NCBI RefSeq assembly: GCF_026210795.1
Contig: NC_089454.1
Coordinates: 372,001-436,000, forward strand
Reading direction: 5' to 3'
DNA from: Rhizophagus irregularis
Taxonomy: Eukaryota > Glomeromycota > Glomeromycetes > Glomerales > Glomeraceae
Length of the DNA stretch: 64,000 nucleotides
This document shows positions 48,104 to 61,044 of the stretch, one piece after another. A program made the translations under genes and the position numbers. Under the pieces are notes generated by a model. It saw only the letters and a list, made by a program, of their open reading frames with translations. It did not search any database and had not been told where the DNA came from. Within the stretch, counting starts at the first letter, position 1; the number at the start of each line of letters is the position of its first letter.

Positions 48104-48916
48104 TAAGTATTGGCATTATTTAATTTATTTGACCCAAATATATGTTAGATCAACGGGTCAGATTAGTACCAACCAGCACTGACCTGACCTGTATCATGTC
48201 ATGAATTTGATGACCTGACCTGTATATTTCAGGTCAATCTATCGGATTACCCAATCTGTCAGGTCAGGTTGCGGAGCTCTAATTATGAGTTTTAGCAAAT
48301 TGTATTGATTTTACAAAGTCATATTTTATATTTGAGCAAATTGGTACTTTTTTTATCCTTTTTTTTTAACTTATATTGATAATATTTTTAAAAATATTAG
48401 TTTCAGGGTCCAGATTATATTTTGGCCAAAATTAAGTATAATTTCGGCTAAAATTAAGCATAATGCGGGCCAAAAACTGTCTAATTAGTTTCGTAACATT
48501 TATTTTTTAATAATTATTTATTTTTAATTTATTATTTTTATTAATTATTATTTTATCTATAATCTACATATTTTTAATTATAAATTACTATAAAAATTAA
48601 CAGTTTAATTTATATTAATTATTTATTTTTTTTATTGATAATAAAAAAGAAAGATTGTTAATTTCGGTAAATTGACAATTAAATTTACCGATCTACAAAT
48701 AATTTGAATAAACTGAAATTATATTTTATTAAGCAAATTTAAACCTATATTATTTAGAATTTTACTATAACTCATATTTTGAGTTTTAGCAAATTAATAT
48801 AGATTTAAAATGTGATAATTTGATTTTTAGCAAATTAGATTTATTTTAGTAGGAGCAAAAAGTGCTAAATTTATGCAGATCAGTTATGAGTTATATATGT
48901 GATGTCTGGAGTCCTA

Positions 48917-49074
48917 TAATAATTAAGCGCCTAGATATTTGATGGTAAATACTACACTTTATTATAATTCACGAACTTCTTTCTATAAATGAGATCTTTT
49001 CCACCATTCACTAAAAATTACCAATAAGTATACGAACTCTTCTATGCACAGCTGGTCAGTCCTTGACTCCTTGC
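48917..49074. other. Short spacer between repeats
   Basis: Nothing recognisable between the outer nested element and the next TIR element. Confidence 0.4.
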
Positions 49075-50031
49075 AGAATCCGCTTACTTCTAATAGAAAT
49101 CATCCATAAGTATAAAGTAAAAATTACATAGAAAAGTCAAAAAAACTGGTTGAATTCATAAGGTAAAATTCTTTATAAATTAAAAAAAGTAAATGTAATT
49201 CTGTGATAAGTTTTTTTTATATAACTGTAAGTATAATTATGGTAAAATTAAATAGGATTTTAAAATGTAACTTGTAATTATAAGGTAAAATTTATTAATA
49301 TATACTATTTTTAGCACAAAGTTTATTATACGAACACGTAAAATTTCATTACATAAACATGTAAAATTTATTATATTATTTTTAGCATAAGTTTATTACA
49401 CAGACATGTAAAATTTCATTATATAGACACATAAAATTTATTATACTATTTTTAGTTGCAAGTTTATTATACAGATACGTAAATTTTATTGTACTATTTT
49501 TAGTTACAAGTTTATTACACAAACACGTAAAATTCTTTACACAAACATATAAAATTAAAAAAATAAATGTATAAAAAAGAATTTTTTAAGAATATATGTG
49601 TAATATAAAAAATTATAAAATAAAGTAAAGAATGGAAAGAATAGGTGGTTGGGGATGGAAGGTAGGATAAATTAAAGTTATTTTTTTATTTTTTTCTTTT
49701 TGTCAAAAAATAATATATATATTTGTAACTATTGATCAATTTTGAACTTATTTTAAATAGGAACTTTTTTACTTTTTTTTGAAATTATATCTAAAAAATT
49801 AGGCAAATTTTAAAAGAAATAAAAAGTACTAAATGTATAAAATAATTATTTTTTATATAATTTATAATTATAAATGTTACTGAACTTGTAAGGTAAAAAT
49901 ATATATAATTTAAAAATGTAACTGGAAAGGTAGTAAAATTACTTAGTAGAAGGAAAATTTGGAGTAAGATAAATTTATATATAAATCTTAAAAATTTTAC
50001 GGTAACCTTTATTAGAAGTAAGCGGGATTCT
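49075..50031 (+). mobile_element. TIR element family A, copy 1 (957 bp)
   Basis: Ends read AGAATCCGCTTACTTCTAAT (left) and, reverse complemented, AGAATCCCGCTTACTTCTAA (right). It is highly similar over its whole length to the reverse complement of 58717-59632. It contains a degenerate internal tandem repeat (TTATTATACTATTTTTAG and AAGTTTATTACAC-type blocks, 49290-49540). No coding capacity is evident; no clear target duplication. Confidence 0.85.
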
Positions 50032-52363
50032 GTTCTCACTTTAAAATTTGTCTCAATAATTATCAATGCTCAGGAATTTGGTATTAAGACTTTCTTGCTG
50101 CAACTAATTCAAATAATTCTTTGATTACAAAACTTGTTGCATATTTACTTTTGCATAAAGTAATTATATTTATATTTAGAAGAATGACAATATCAAATGA
50201 TTTTCCAGATCATTTTTCAGCTGACCATCACTTAATACCTAAAAAAATTATTATTCTAGAACTAGAAAAAGCATTAAAATTCTTTTACGTAATTGGATAG
50301 ATTAATTATAAATTAACCAAAAATGATAACGTAACTAAATCACATTTTGAATTTAAAATAATTTGTGATCACCTCAATATATTAAGTTCAGAGTAAGTTG
50401 TTTATGAGAAAAATATCTGATCTCAACAACAAATGTGATCTCAGATCATAAATTTCTAGAATTTATATATAGAATAAAATCATTAATATTATTATTATTT
50501 GAAAAGCATAGGGAATTTAGGCCTAATATTCTTCATTATATATATAATAGTTTATTAATTAGTAATCCATATACCAATCGGACCACCCCTTAAATCTGCA
50601 TTTCCAATATAGGAATATCCACCAATTTTTAATCGAATAGATTGAAATTTTTAATGAAAAAACTTTGACATTTGCTTTATTTTATTAGAGTATCAAAAAT
50701 AGCTCTTAAAAAAGTCAAACTTTCACCAATAAACTTTAAATTTCTTCAATTCGTAATTTGTGTAACCATCGACACAAAACCGAAAAATTTTTTCACTTAA
50801 TAATTTGAAAATAAATGCTTTAAATATGTTCGGAACTTATATTTTAAGATAAAATTACCATTTTTAAATTCCTAAAGATTGATTTATAAAAGTTTCATAT
50901 AAGCATTAAAAATGGGAAAATGGATTATTGTTAGTTAACCTTAAAGTAGGAAATATTTTTACATTTATTATATCATTTTTTTTTAATATTCTATTAATAT
51001 ATGTCCAAAGTATATATGTGTGAATTTTGAGACTTCTTGCTAGTACTTTTATTAGAAAAAAAAATGATAAATAATTTTTACTAAAATTTCGCTAATTGAT
51101 GATATTTAAAAAGCAATTCGCAAAATTTTGAGTTTTGAAATACTTAAATTTATATTTTTACAAAATAGATTTAATCTCTAAGTTTTTTTAAAAAAAAATT
51201 TAATTGGTTTGGCTAAAAATTGACCGACTTTACTTTTTTTGGAAGTGGAGATTTGATTTTGCCGATCACTAGGTCCGATTCATTCGTGGATCGGCAATTA
51301 AGTAACTTACCATTAATATAATCTTTTAACACACTTCTTAATATTTTCAGCCAACTACTCTCTAATCGTAAATCTATTAATGTTAAAAAACAATAAGAAT
51401 TAAAAGATAATGTTAAAAAATTTCTTTATGACTGGATTATTTCTATTTACATAAAGAGCAGGCAAAAGTCATGGCAAAGATTTAATGACAGATTAACAAT
51501 ATTCAATTAATAAAGTTAATAAACAGTAAAAGAAAAATTCAAAATTAATACTATTACAAAAAATGTAAATTTCTCCATAAGTATTATACTTACACCCATA
51601 AAAATTAATATGTACTTATTCTTGAGAAAGGAACCCCAAGCCTTAGAGAAAATTTTAAAGCAATACGCAATGATACTCAAAATTCTGAAAATAAAAATGT
51701 ATCAATGAAGAAATCCAATTTACCAAAATGGATTGGCATAACTTCAAATCTAAACACAAATGAATAATGCAGAAGAATTATTTTCAAAAGTGTTTCTAGT
51801 GACAGAATTACAATAATTACTTTAGGCATTTGGAAATAATGTAAACAATAAAAGAAAAAAGAATTTAATACCTTTAATTTTAGAACACTTGAAAAATAGA
51901 ACTTTTTTTTCTAACGAAGCTATGTCAAAAGGAGAATTATTTGCAGTTTGAGACTCTGAGTAGTTATAGAATATATTAATAAAGTCTTTTATATAAAATT
52001 TCTTGGTATAATAAAGATAACTAAAACACAAAATGGTGTCCAGAAAATATGCTAAATATAATTCCAAAAAAGAAATAATATTTATAAAAGCTACAGTTGT
52101 CCAATTTGCATAAAAGCACTTCGCTTATATAAAGCTAATATAAATAAGCTTAACTTTTGAGATCAGTTGTTTCATTATTTATATTTGTCGAGAAAATTAA
52201 AAATTTCATATAATTTAATATAAAATTTCATTCATTTGTATAACCAATTTTATAGGCTGACAGTTCTGTTGGGTAATGATCAACCTGTATAACATTTGAG
52301 TTGGCCTTCTGTTTATTTATCTAACCCTTAAATAATATCATATTGATTTCTCCCTCAGACTCT
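50032..52363. other. AT-rich region without a supported gene
   Basis: Only short open frames (for example 51822-52067 minus, no recognisable features). No repeat boundaries were resolved. Confidence 0.45.
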
Positions 52364-52901
52364 CCCTATGAAAAGCTTTTATACTTAAAATATACTTAAA
52401 ATTTTATTAAAATATACTTAAAATAAGTATCAATTTTAATTTGTGATATACTTATAATATACTTAAAATATGCTTAAAATACTCTTAAAATATACTTTTA
52501 ATATACTTGTTTTTGCCCAAGTACTTAAATTATACTTAAAGTATACTTAAACTAAAATTTAAGTACAATATAAGTGTATTTTTTACATGTTTAAAATATT
52601 CTTAAAATGTACTTTAAATTCAATTTAAATATATTTTAAGTATATAAAAAATACATTTATATTGTACTTAAATTTTAATTTAAGCATATTTTAAGAATAT
52701 TTTAAACATGTAAAAAATACACTTATATTGTACTTAAATTCTAGTTTAAGTATACTTTAAGTATAATTTAAGTACTTGGGCAAAAAACAAATACATTAAA
52801 AATATATTTTAAGAGTATTTTCAGCATATTTTAAGTATATTATAAATATATTGCAAATTAAAATTTTAAGTATATTTTAAATACAAAAACTTTTCATAGG
52901 G
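52364..52901. mobile_element. 538-bp foldback MITE
   Basis: Begins CCCTATGAAAAGCTTTTATA and ends with CAAAAACTTTTCATAGGG. Nearly the whole element is one inverted repeat with arms of about 260 bases (for example TTTTTGCCCAAGTACTTAAA and its complement at 52504 and 52783). It is built of many ACTTAAAATAT units. TCT flanks both sides, a possible 3-bp duplication. Confidence 0.85.
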
Positions 52902-52956
52902 TCTCTCGTCCTGTTTTCTGTTATATGTTATCATTATACTGATTTTGACCTTAAAC

Positions 52957-53180
52957 AGAATCCTGCTTACTTATAAGATAGGTCACCTCCAGGCCTAAGG
53001 TAAAAATCATATATAAAATTCTTTGCAGATCTGACTATAAAAGGAAATTTTATGCTACATTGTTATGATTTTTTTCCTTTTTGGCTAATTAACCAATAGA
53101 ATTTAAGAAAAAAGTAAGGTAAAAACTATTAGTAAAGAGCCAATTTTTTACAGTTACCTTTATTATAAGTAAGCGAGGTC
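52957..53180 (+). mobile_element. TIR element family A, deleted copy (about 224 bp)
   Basis: Ends match copies 1 and 2 (AATCCTGCTTACTTAT and ATAAGTAAGCGAGG), and inside both are the family's GGTCACC/GGTTACC-like blocks (GGTCACCTCC, AGTTACCTTTATT). The middle is largely missing, so it is an internal deletion derivative. Confidence 0.7.
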
Positions 53181-54769
53181 CTTCCTAAACCCTTTCATCT
53201 TGTATTCTGATATAGATTAACATTAGGTGTTCCTATGATAGCTTAATTAGGTATTTTAAGGTATTTCTGCTATGTAAAATGAGTAGTATTACAGGATCTT
53301 TTTACCATGTCAAAATCCTTTATAGGGTATTATATTTTTATACTATATCAAATTACCTTTATAAGTGCTAGAGATATGAAGAACATAAAGTGTCTATAAT
53401 ACTATTGGTACAATTTAGCAATCTATTCTGACATACTGTTATCCTGTCAATGATTAAAGCCAACTGAAAAACTTTAACGCTTTTTAACAGGTTAACTGGA
53501 ATTTAACTTAATAGGAGAGTCTTAAGTTGATCACAAATAATTACGTGAAATAACGTTAGATGTTCAGTTAAAGAAAATAGGTTTTTATTAAAATAATGTA
53601 AAATTTTAAATATGATGAAAAATATAAATAATCTCTTGGTTGCAAAATTAACTATCTTAAATTATACTATTAGGAATAATACTCTTTCTATATAACTTGA
53701 AAACTACAATACAATTCTTAACTAATTGATGAACTACCCCTTCAATTTGGTAAAATCCTATCACTATTTACTATAATAAAATAAAAATTAAGAATATTTG
53801 ATAAAATAAATAAATAAAATAAATAAAATAAAATAAATATATCAAATAAATAAAATATAACAAATAAAATAAATAAAATTAATAAAATAAATAAATCAAA
53901 TATCTCCTATTGCTGTGGGCTTTCACTTCATTTCGTGCCTCTTCTATATGAAGATTTTGTAGGGATTATGAAGGGGTTTGGCTTTTGTTTTTATTTGTTT
54001 TTAATGTTAATACAATGGTAATATGGATATTTAGAGAAATTTGATGGTTGCATCCATACGGGTAGATATAGCTAATTTAGAAAATAGTTTTCATTTTTGT
54101 AAAGTTAATTTTAATGTAAACATATATAAACCATTAAATTATAAAATAAATAAATAAAAAAAAATAAATCAAATATATCAAATAAATAAAATATAACAAA
54201 TAAAATAAATAAAATTAATAAAATAAATAAATCAAATATATCAAATTTATCAGATTTATCAGATTTATCAAATAAATCAAAAAATCAAGAAAATTGAAAA
54301 AAACAAGGGATCCACAAAATGATCTACAAAATTGATCTACATAAAATTACTGCGTCACATTTTTACTTTAATACTTTCCCCCTTAAAGAACGAACTCCTG
54401 TGAGTCTTTAAATTTCCAATATCATTTTGTTTCAAAGATCTTATTAAATTAACAGTAGTATTAACAGTACTAGTAATACCGAGCAAAACTATTTTTTTCA
54501 ATCTGAAATATTTCGTTTTTTTTTTAAAGGATAAATTTATTCTGAAACCTAAACTTATTCTGAAACTTAAATGTATATCCAAATAATGAAATATATTTAT
54601 AGTACAATATAGTATTTAAAGTTTAGTAAACTAGCCAATTATAGTATAATTATTTTATTTTACGTTTAGTATATATATAATTTTAATAAATTTCAAAGAA
54701 AATGTAACACAATTTTCAATATATTATTATCAAAAAAGTTATAAGCATGTGAAAAAAATATGATTTCTA
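53181..54769. other. AT-rich spacer with AAATA microsatellites
   Basis: Tracts of AAATA/AATAAATA type at about 53795-53905 and 54145-54300 contain nearly the same 60-70 bases twice (ATATCAAATAAATAAAATAT with following AACAAATAAAATAAAT), a local direct duplication. No gene is seen. Confidence 0.55.
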
Positions 54770-57270
54770 ATATAAAATTGATTATAAAGTGTCTCCTTCT
54801 AATTCATTATCAAGTGAATATTGTTGAATTAATTCTTCAACATCATAATTACTTTCCATTTCTACATTTTCACTATCATCTAGTTTATCTTCAGTCTTCA
54901 CTATCAGTTTCATTAACATCATTATTAATATCACTGTCATTCGAATTTTCACCATAATTATTCAAACAATTTACTGCATTTTTTACTAAATTAAACATTT
55001 CTTTAATAATCAAACCCCATACTTTATGATTAGGAATTTCTGAAATAGGAATATTTCTTCTATTATTAATTTCATCTTCCTTCTCTTCAAATTGTAAAAA
55101 TGTTGAATCATTAATCATTTCATGCACTTTGTCCTCTGTATATTGTTGACCAACATAAGCAAGCTCATTTTTAATATTAGATATATAAAATGATCAAATT
55201 TTTGCCATAGCCTCAATCTTTAAAAGTCCTAATTATTACCGTCATATACTATATAACCAGTCAAGAGTGGAAAAAATTCTTTCGCATCTTGTACTATGTG
55301 GAGTGATAGAAAACACCATTATAGCCAATGCAGGAAGATAATCATACTTGTCTTTGATTGTAAGCCACTAACTCATTGGTGTTTCAAGATAACTATCAAA
55401 CTCTTGATTATATGGACTTTTTTGCAATTCATAATTACGCATTTGTGCCAAAAGATGATTACATGACTTTCTGTCACCACCATTATTTTGCCAAATCTGA
55501 GCTGTGGTAGTAGTGATAGTTTTCCAATATACTGCTTTTAACCCACATGGTATTAAATATTTATAAAAAAATCAATTTATTTTCTTCTAATAAATAATTT
55601 CATTAAAAAATTAGGATTTTACTAACTGCGATAGGCAGAATGTAAAAAATATGCTAAAATATAGATTTTTGGATCAATATTTGTTAAATGATTTGATATA
55701 ATGTTGATGAAATTCTACTATTCCTTGAGAAAGTAATTTTTTAATAGTATTTGCTATTAAAATCAATTGAAAAAAAGCAATCAGCAAGATTTGCATTAAC
55801 ACTTTCAAGTAAGGTAATTGCAGTTTTAATCAGCTTTAAAACTTTGGTTAATTTATCAACGTTTGAGAAAAATTCCAAGCTTTGAATATTTCGTCTAACA
55901 CTTTTATTTGTAATTTCATTAGGATTATTCTTCAAAACCTATAAATATTTTACAAAATATTATTAATAATCAGTAATATTACAATAACAAAATAAGAATT
56001 TATAGATATTGAAATAAACTCACATGTTTTAGTACCATTCGTAAATGAGATACGGAACTTACAGCTTCATACATGGAAGTCCATCTTGTTTCACAATATG
56101 TTTTAAGCCCTCCTCTTACAATTTGTAATGTAGTAGTAACATCGGTCAACAATTTTCCTACTATATGAAAATGTTTAAAGAATAATATAATCTGATTACA
56201 GCTACTAATTATTATTTTAACCAAATTATATTCTAAAATTAAAAAAAAAAGGTTAAAAAGATGAATTTTTAACAATAATTCATAATTAGTATTTTATAGA
56301 ATTTGAAATATATCCATAATCTGTTTGGTTACTAAATTGACGAAATGAGCAATGCACTGAAAATCAATAATGTTTGGAAATTGGTTCATAACAATTTTCT
56401 TTGCTTTAACGCAATTCACGGCATTATCAGTAACTAATGCAAAAATTTTTTCAAAGCTAATTTTTTTGATAATATCCGTAATTTGGCCTGCAAGAAAATC
56501 TCCTGTATGATGATTGTCTAAATAGTCATGAAGAGCATAAAGGTATTGTTCTCGATCAGGAGTTAGGATTACATAGTTATAAACAGAAACACTATTCGGA
56601 TTTGTCCAGCCATCAAGTGCTTAAAGAGTTAAACAATTAGAATTTAAAATTTGTAAATTTTTATAAATTCATTTGATAACAAAACTTACCAAGTGTTAAA
56701 TTCTCAGAATTTTTAATGATCTACTTAATCTTGTCATTAATTCTTGCTGTTTCTTGATTTAAAAGTCTATCACTTAGCAATTCGCTTGTTGGAGATTCAT
56801 ATCCTAGTCTCATTTTGTGAAGAAATTCAATAAAAAATGGATTCTCAATAATTGAAAATGGAATACCACAACATATAAATACATGCACAAGAGCATAAGT
56901 AATAGAAGCCTTTTTTTAAGAATTTATATTAGTTGACTCAAACCAATCAGTCAACTCCTACTGGTCTACCCGAGTTTTTCTTTTTTTACTATTTTCTGGC
57001 AAAGAAAAGGTATCTTTTCTTCCAAAATCCTGTGCAGAAACTACACCTAAGTAGAACAAATGAACAAGTTCTGGAACTTCTTTACAGTTGTTTGCTAAGT
57101 GATCTTCTAGCTCATTTAGATGACTACAAGGCCAATATGTCCTACAATAATTACATTTGGCCAAAAATAACCAGCAGACTTGAGCGGTTTTTTCTTATAA
57201 TGTCTTCATACTTCACTTTGAGGACGACCACCTTTCTTCTTTTGTTGTTCAGTTGGAGTGTCCATTTTTT
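54770..57270 (-). pseudogene. Second hAT-family transposase relic (different lineage)
   Basis: Reading the minus strand from about 57268: MDTPTEQQKKKGGRPQ, then, after a stop and a frame change, a BED zinc finger (CNYCRTYWPCSHLNELEDHL). Around 56570-56620 there is DGWTNPNSVSV-like sequence. Farther on come GGLKTYCETRWTSMYEAVSS (56050-56120) and RNIQSLEFFSNVDKLTKVLK (55800-55900). The dimerisation region (about 55240-55330) reads VFSITPHSTRCERIFSTLDWL. Many stops and frameshifts are present. An acidic tail (SNDSDINNDVNETDSED) follows. The layout is the same as the transposase at 39802-42163, but the sequences are clearly different. CACTAGTGATCCCAGGTG (reverse complement, near 58195-58212) could be its right terminus; no left partner was found. 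Confidence 0.75.
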
Positions 57271-58716
57271 ATAGAATATTGAACGTTTATGAATATAGTA
57301 AAACAGCGAAAGTAATACATTAACGTGACTTTTGGCAATATATAAAGTCATTTGGTATCTCATGCGGTCATACCTTGTGAGTTTTTTTCTATTTTAACAG
57401 TTATTGATTATCATTGATTTGATTATAACGATAATTAAAGTTTTACAGTCTGTAATCAAAATTGTGCTACATAATAATCCAATATAATATTGATCAGATG
57501 ATCAATTTTTTTCAACTCAAAATTCGTCTTCGTCTAATCTAACTTGGAAGTTAGAGTAATCTGACAATTTCACAGATATAGTAGTAGTCAGTTACTAAAC
57601 AACAGTTTAACTTTAGGACGTTCAAAGTACGCTGAAGGCAGAAATTGTGATTCAAAAAGGTTTTGTAGTTAGAGTAATTATAGATTTAGTTACGAGAACA
57701 TTAAAGTATGACAAGAGCTGAAATTGTGACTTGTAAAGATTATAGTTAGATTTGATGGATTAGCTGATTTATAAGGGATGGTAAGTTTGGTAAGTTACTA
57801 GATATGAAATGCATCGTATTGGTATATAGAAATCTATAAAAGGATTGGTACAATTTTATTCATATGGGATGAAAGATTATGGTATTGTCACTATCGTGAG
57901 AGGAATTATTTTATGATGTATAATATAATAATATTGTTATAAAGCTGTATTTATTTGTTAATATTTTAGCATATTGTATGTATAATATTTAATAAATTTT
58001 ACTAAATTGTGTTTGAAAATGTTGAAAATGTGTCGATATATTTGTAAAATAAAAAAAAAAAACTAAAAATATATTTTTCAGTTTAGTCATAATTTTGGTT
58101 TAGTCATGTGACAAAATATTTCAGAATTTCGTAATTTGAAATGCATTGACGAAATAATTTCAGTTTTGTCACATAACTAAATATTTCAGTTTCACCTGGG
58201 ATCACTAGTGTAGATCTTTACGTTGCAAGATATCTTTGGTGACTTGACTTTTTGTACTTCCTGCAATAAAATTAAAAATATTATCCACTAATTTATGTAA
58301 TATATATTTAATTTAATTTTTGTCTTTAACTATAAATGGAACTCTAGTATGATTTGAGGAAGTAATATTCGTCAAAATTACATCATTCAAAGAGTCACCA
58401 ATTAACTATTGAAAGCCTTTTAAAAATGAAAATTCTGAATCGTTCATTAGGTGATTTATAATAGCTTTTATTCTGGAAGAAAATCTTTTTATCGTGAATA
58501 GGAGGACAAGTTGGCAATTTATAAATAAATTGCAATATTTTATGTAAACTTTTACCAAGATTTACAGTTTTGTTATCAAGATTATACTTTTTTTCATTCT
58601 TTTTATGATTTTTTCCATCACTTTTATTATCTAATGATACTTCTTCAAATTTTTCAAATCCTGGATTTTCTATTATTGCATCTCGCCTCTCGTATACGTC
58701 TTTCAGGCTGTTCGCA
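57271..58716. other. Spacer next to the hAT relic
   Basis: No gene is supported. The frame 58395-58814 (minus) overlaps a TIR element and shows no domain. Near 58060-58200 the words AAATATTTCAG and TTTTGTCACATAACTAAAT recur in both orientations, perhaps the subterminal region of the second hAT relic. Confidence 0.45.
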
Positions 58717-59632
58717 CCCCGCTTACTTCTAATAGAGGCCACCGTAAAATTTTTAAGATTTATACGTAAATTTACCTTACTCCAAATTTTTCTTCTACTA
58801 AGTAATTTTACCATCTTTTCAGTTATATTTTTAAATCATATATATTTTTACCTTACAATTTACAAGTTCGGTGATATTTATAATTATAAATTATATAAAA
58901 AATAATTATTTTATACATTTAATACTTTTTATTTCTTTTAAAATTTGCCTAATTTTTAGATATAATTATTTTAAAAAAAGTAAAAAAGTTCCTATTTAAA
59001 ATAAGTTCAAAATTAATCAATAGTTACAGATATATATATTATTATTTGATAAAAAGAAAAAAATAAAAAAATAACTTTAATTTATTCTACCTTCCACCCC
59101 CAACCTTTCCGTTCTTTACTTTATTTTATAATTTTTTATATTATACAGATATTCTTAAAAAATTCTTTTTTACACATTTATTTTTTTAATTTTACGTATC
59201 TGTGTAATAAACTTGTAACTAAAAATAGTACAATAAATTTTACATGTTTGTGTAATAAACTTGTAACTAAAATAGTATAATAAATTTTATATATCTGTAA
59301 TAAACTTATACTAAAAACAATATAATAAATTTTACGTATTTGTATAATAAAATTTTACATATCCATATAATAAACTTTGTGCTAAAAATAGTATATACTA
59401 ATAAATTTTACAAAATCATAAATTTTACCTTATAATTACAAGTTACATTTTAAAATCCTGTTTAATTTTACCATATATTTACAGTTACATAAAAAAAACT
59501 TACCACAGAATTACATTTACTTTTTTTAATTTATAAGAATTTTACCTTATGAATTCAACCAGTTTTTTTGATTTTTCTATGTAATTTTTACCTTAGGCTT
59601 ATGGGTGGCTTTTATTAGAAATAAGCAGGATC
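58717..59632 (-). mobile_element. TIR element family A, copy 2 (inverted)
   Basis: Ends CCCCGCTTACTTCTAATAGA and, at the right, TTATTAGAAATAAGCAGGAT. It matches the reverse complement of copy 1 almost throughout (shared AACTGGTTGAATTCATAAGG and TGTAACTTGTAATTATAAGG). Copies 1 and 2 face each other about 8.7 kb apart. The open frames 58395-58814 and 59615-59875 overlap its ends by chance. Confidence 0.85.
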
Positions 59633-60174
59633 CTGGTGATTTTTCAGGTAATCCCTTGAATAATCTTGGATTTTTTTTGACAGGTAACAATTCTCCTTTA
59701 TGAAGTTTCTTTTTACCCTTTCTATATTGAGCCCGATATTTAAGCTTCTGGCTCCCTTTATTATTTGGTAATCCATTACCATTACCTTTACCTGATAATT
59801 GAATATAAACGTATGGTTCTTCATTTTTTGTGCAATATTAAGCTTGATATTTAGGCTTCTAACCTTCTTCATCATTTGGATACGAGTGTAAGATTAAAGC
59901 GCCTTTTTTTTAGTCACTAGTACTGTTGTTGTTAGAATTTAAATTTACATCACTAATATTCATTTTCTTCATTATTCTCAAAGAATTAAGCCATTTGTCG
60001 ATAATATTAGAGTCTAATTTATTAATAAGTCTCTTTTTTTTATCTTCATTATCATTATTTATATTATCATTATTATCTTTATTGATACCATTGTCTTTAT
60101 CATTCTTGACATCTGTATTTAAAAAGTTAATAATTAAGTAAAAAAAATAGGTTATATTTTAATAAATTTTAATT

Positions 60175-60500
60175 TCTTTATTAAAAATAGCTAATTTTTT
60201 GAAATATTTTTATAGACCTAGATACAATGACTTTCAAAACAATTGTGCAATTATTTTGTAAAATTTTTAAAATATATCAAGATATATTTGAAGTATTTTT
60301 GAGATTAAAATATTAAAATAATATCAAAGTTAATTAATAAAATAATAACAAAAACATTAAAAAATTATTGTGATATTATTTTGAGTTATTTTTATAGACC
60401 TAAATACAATATAATTACAAAATAATAACAAAAATATAATAAAAATATTTTGATATGTTAAATGTATTTTTGTAATATTTTAAAATTATTACAATTTTTA
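60175..60500 (+). repeat. Dispersed repeat D, copy 2 (pairs with 35035-35345)
   Basis: Same segments and order as copy 1. On either side there is a local duplication: GATACCATTGTCTTTATCAT with following TTGACATCTGTATTTAAA occurs near 60083 and again near 60567. Confidence 0.8.
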
Positions 60501-60748
60501 GTAAAGTTGTACCATTTGAAGTTTTATTACTAGGATCATCAGTTATATCATCGTTATTATCTTTATCGATGCCATTATCTTTATCATTTTTGACATCTGT
60601 ATTTAAATAGTTAATAATTAAGTAAAAAAAATAAGTTATATTTTAATAAATCTTAATTTGTACCATTTGAAGTTTCATTACTAGAATTGTCAGTGATGGT
60701 ATCATCAGAACTTTTTATAAAACGAGAAAAATAACAATTACTTTTTGC

Positions 60749-61044
60749 AGGACCCCGGATATCTCCAAAACAGGTCATAAGTCACACTTTCGGCAGATTA
60801 GCCCATTTTTCAGGGCTCAAAAAATCGTTTTTTGTAAATATCTCGGCATCCAGTAGTCCAATTTTAATGAACTTTTTTTTAAATTGTAGAGCTAAATGAG
60901 GGCTACAAAATAAAAAAAAGTTCATTAAAATTGAATTACTGGATGCTGAGATATTTACAAAAAACGATTTTTTGAGTTTCAGCAAAAAGGGGTGTTTTTG
61001 GCCAAAAGTCCATTATGACCTTTATATTAGATATCCGGGGTCCT
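60749..61044. mobile_element. 296-bp foldback MITE with 8-bp duplication (hAT-type)
   Basis: Left end AGGACCCCGGATATCT and right end AGATATCCGGGGTCCT are perfect complements. CTTTTTGC is duplicated directly outside both ends (60741-60748 and 61045-61052). Inside, a second long inverted pair surrounds the centre (AAATATCTCGGCATCCAGTA and complement near 60835 and 60935). It is a compact stem-loop element without coding capacity. Confidence 0.92.

Larger units (their letters stand above)
46516..48281. mobile_element. Middle element of the nest, non-autonomous, hAT-like
   Basis: The terminal repeat is TAGAGCTCTGCA at the left and TAGAGCTCCGCA (reverse complement) at the right. It is flanked by identical 8-bp duplications ATTATGAG at 46508-46515 and 48282-48289. 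GGGTTGGG/GGTCAGGT-type direct repeats lie just inside both ends (46525-46560, 48190-48270). The interior is mostly the foldback tandem array and the inner TA-flanked element. It has no transposase. Confidence 0.85.
46389..48916. mobile_element. Outer TIR element of a triple nest
   Basis: Left end TAGAACTCTAGACATCACAT plus ATATAACTC; reverse complement of the right end TAGGACTCCAGACATCACAT plus ATATAACTC, so about 27 of 29 positions match. TAATAA flanks both sides, but in this AT-rich sequence the true duplication length is uncertain (TAA of Harbinger type or 6 bp). Without the inserted middle element it is about 754 bp. GAGTTTTAGCAAATT recurs as a subterminal motif (46426, 48286, 48781). Non-coding. 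Confidence 0.75.
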
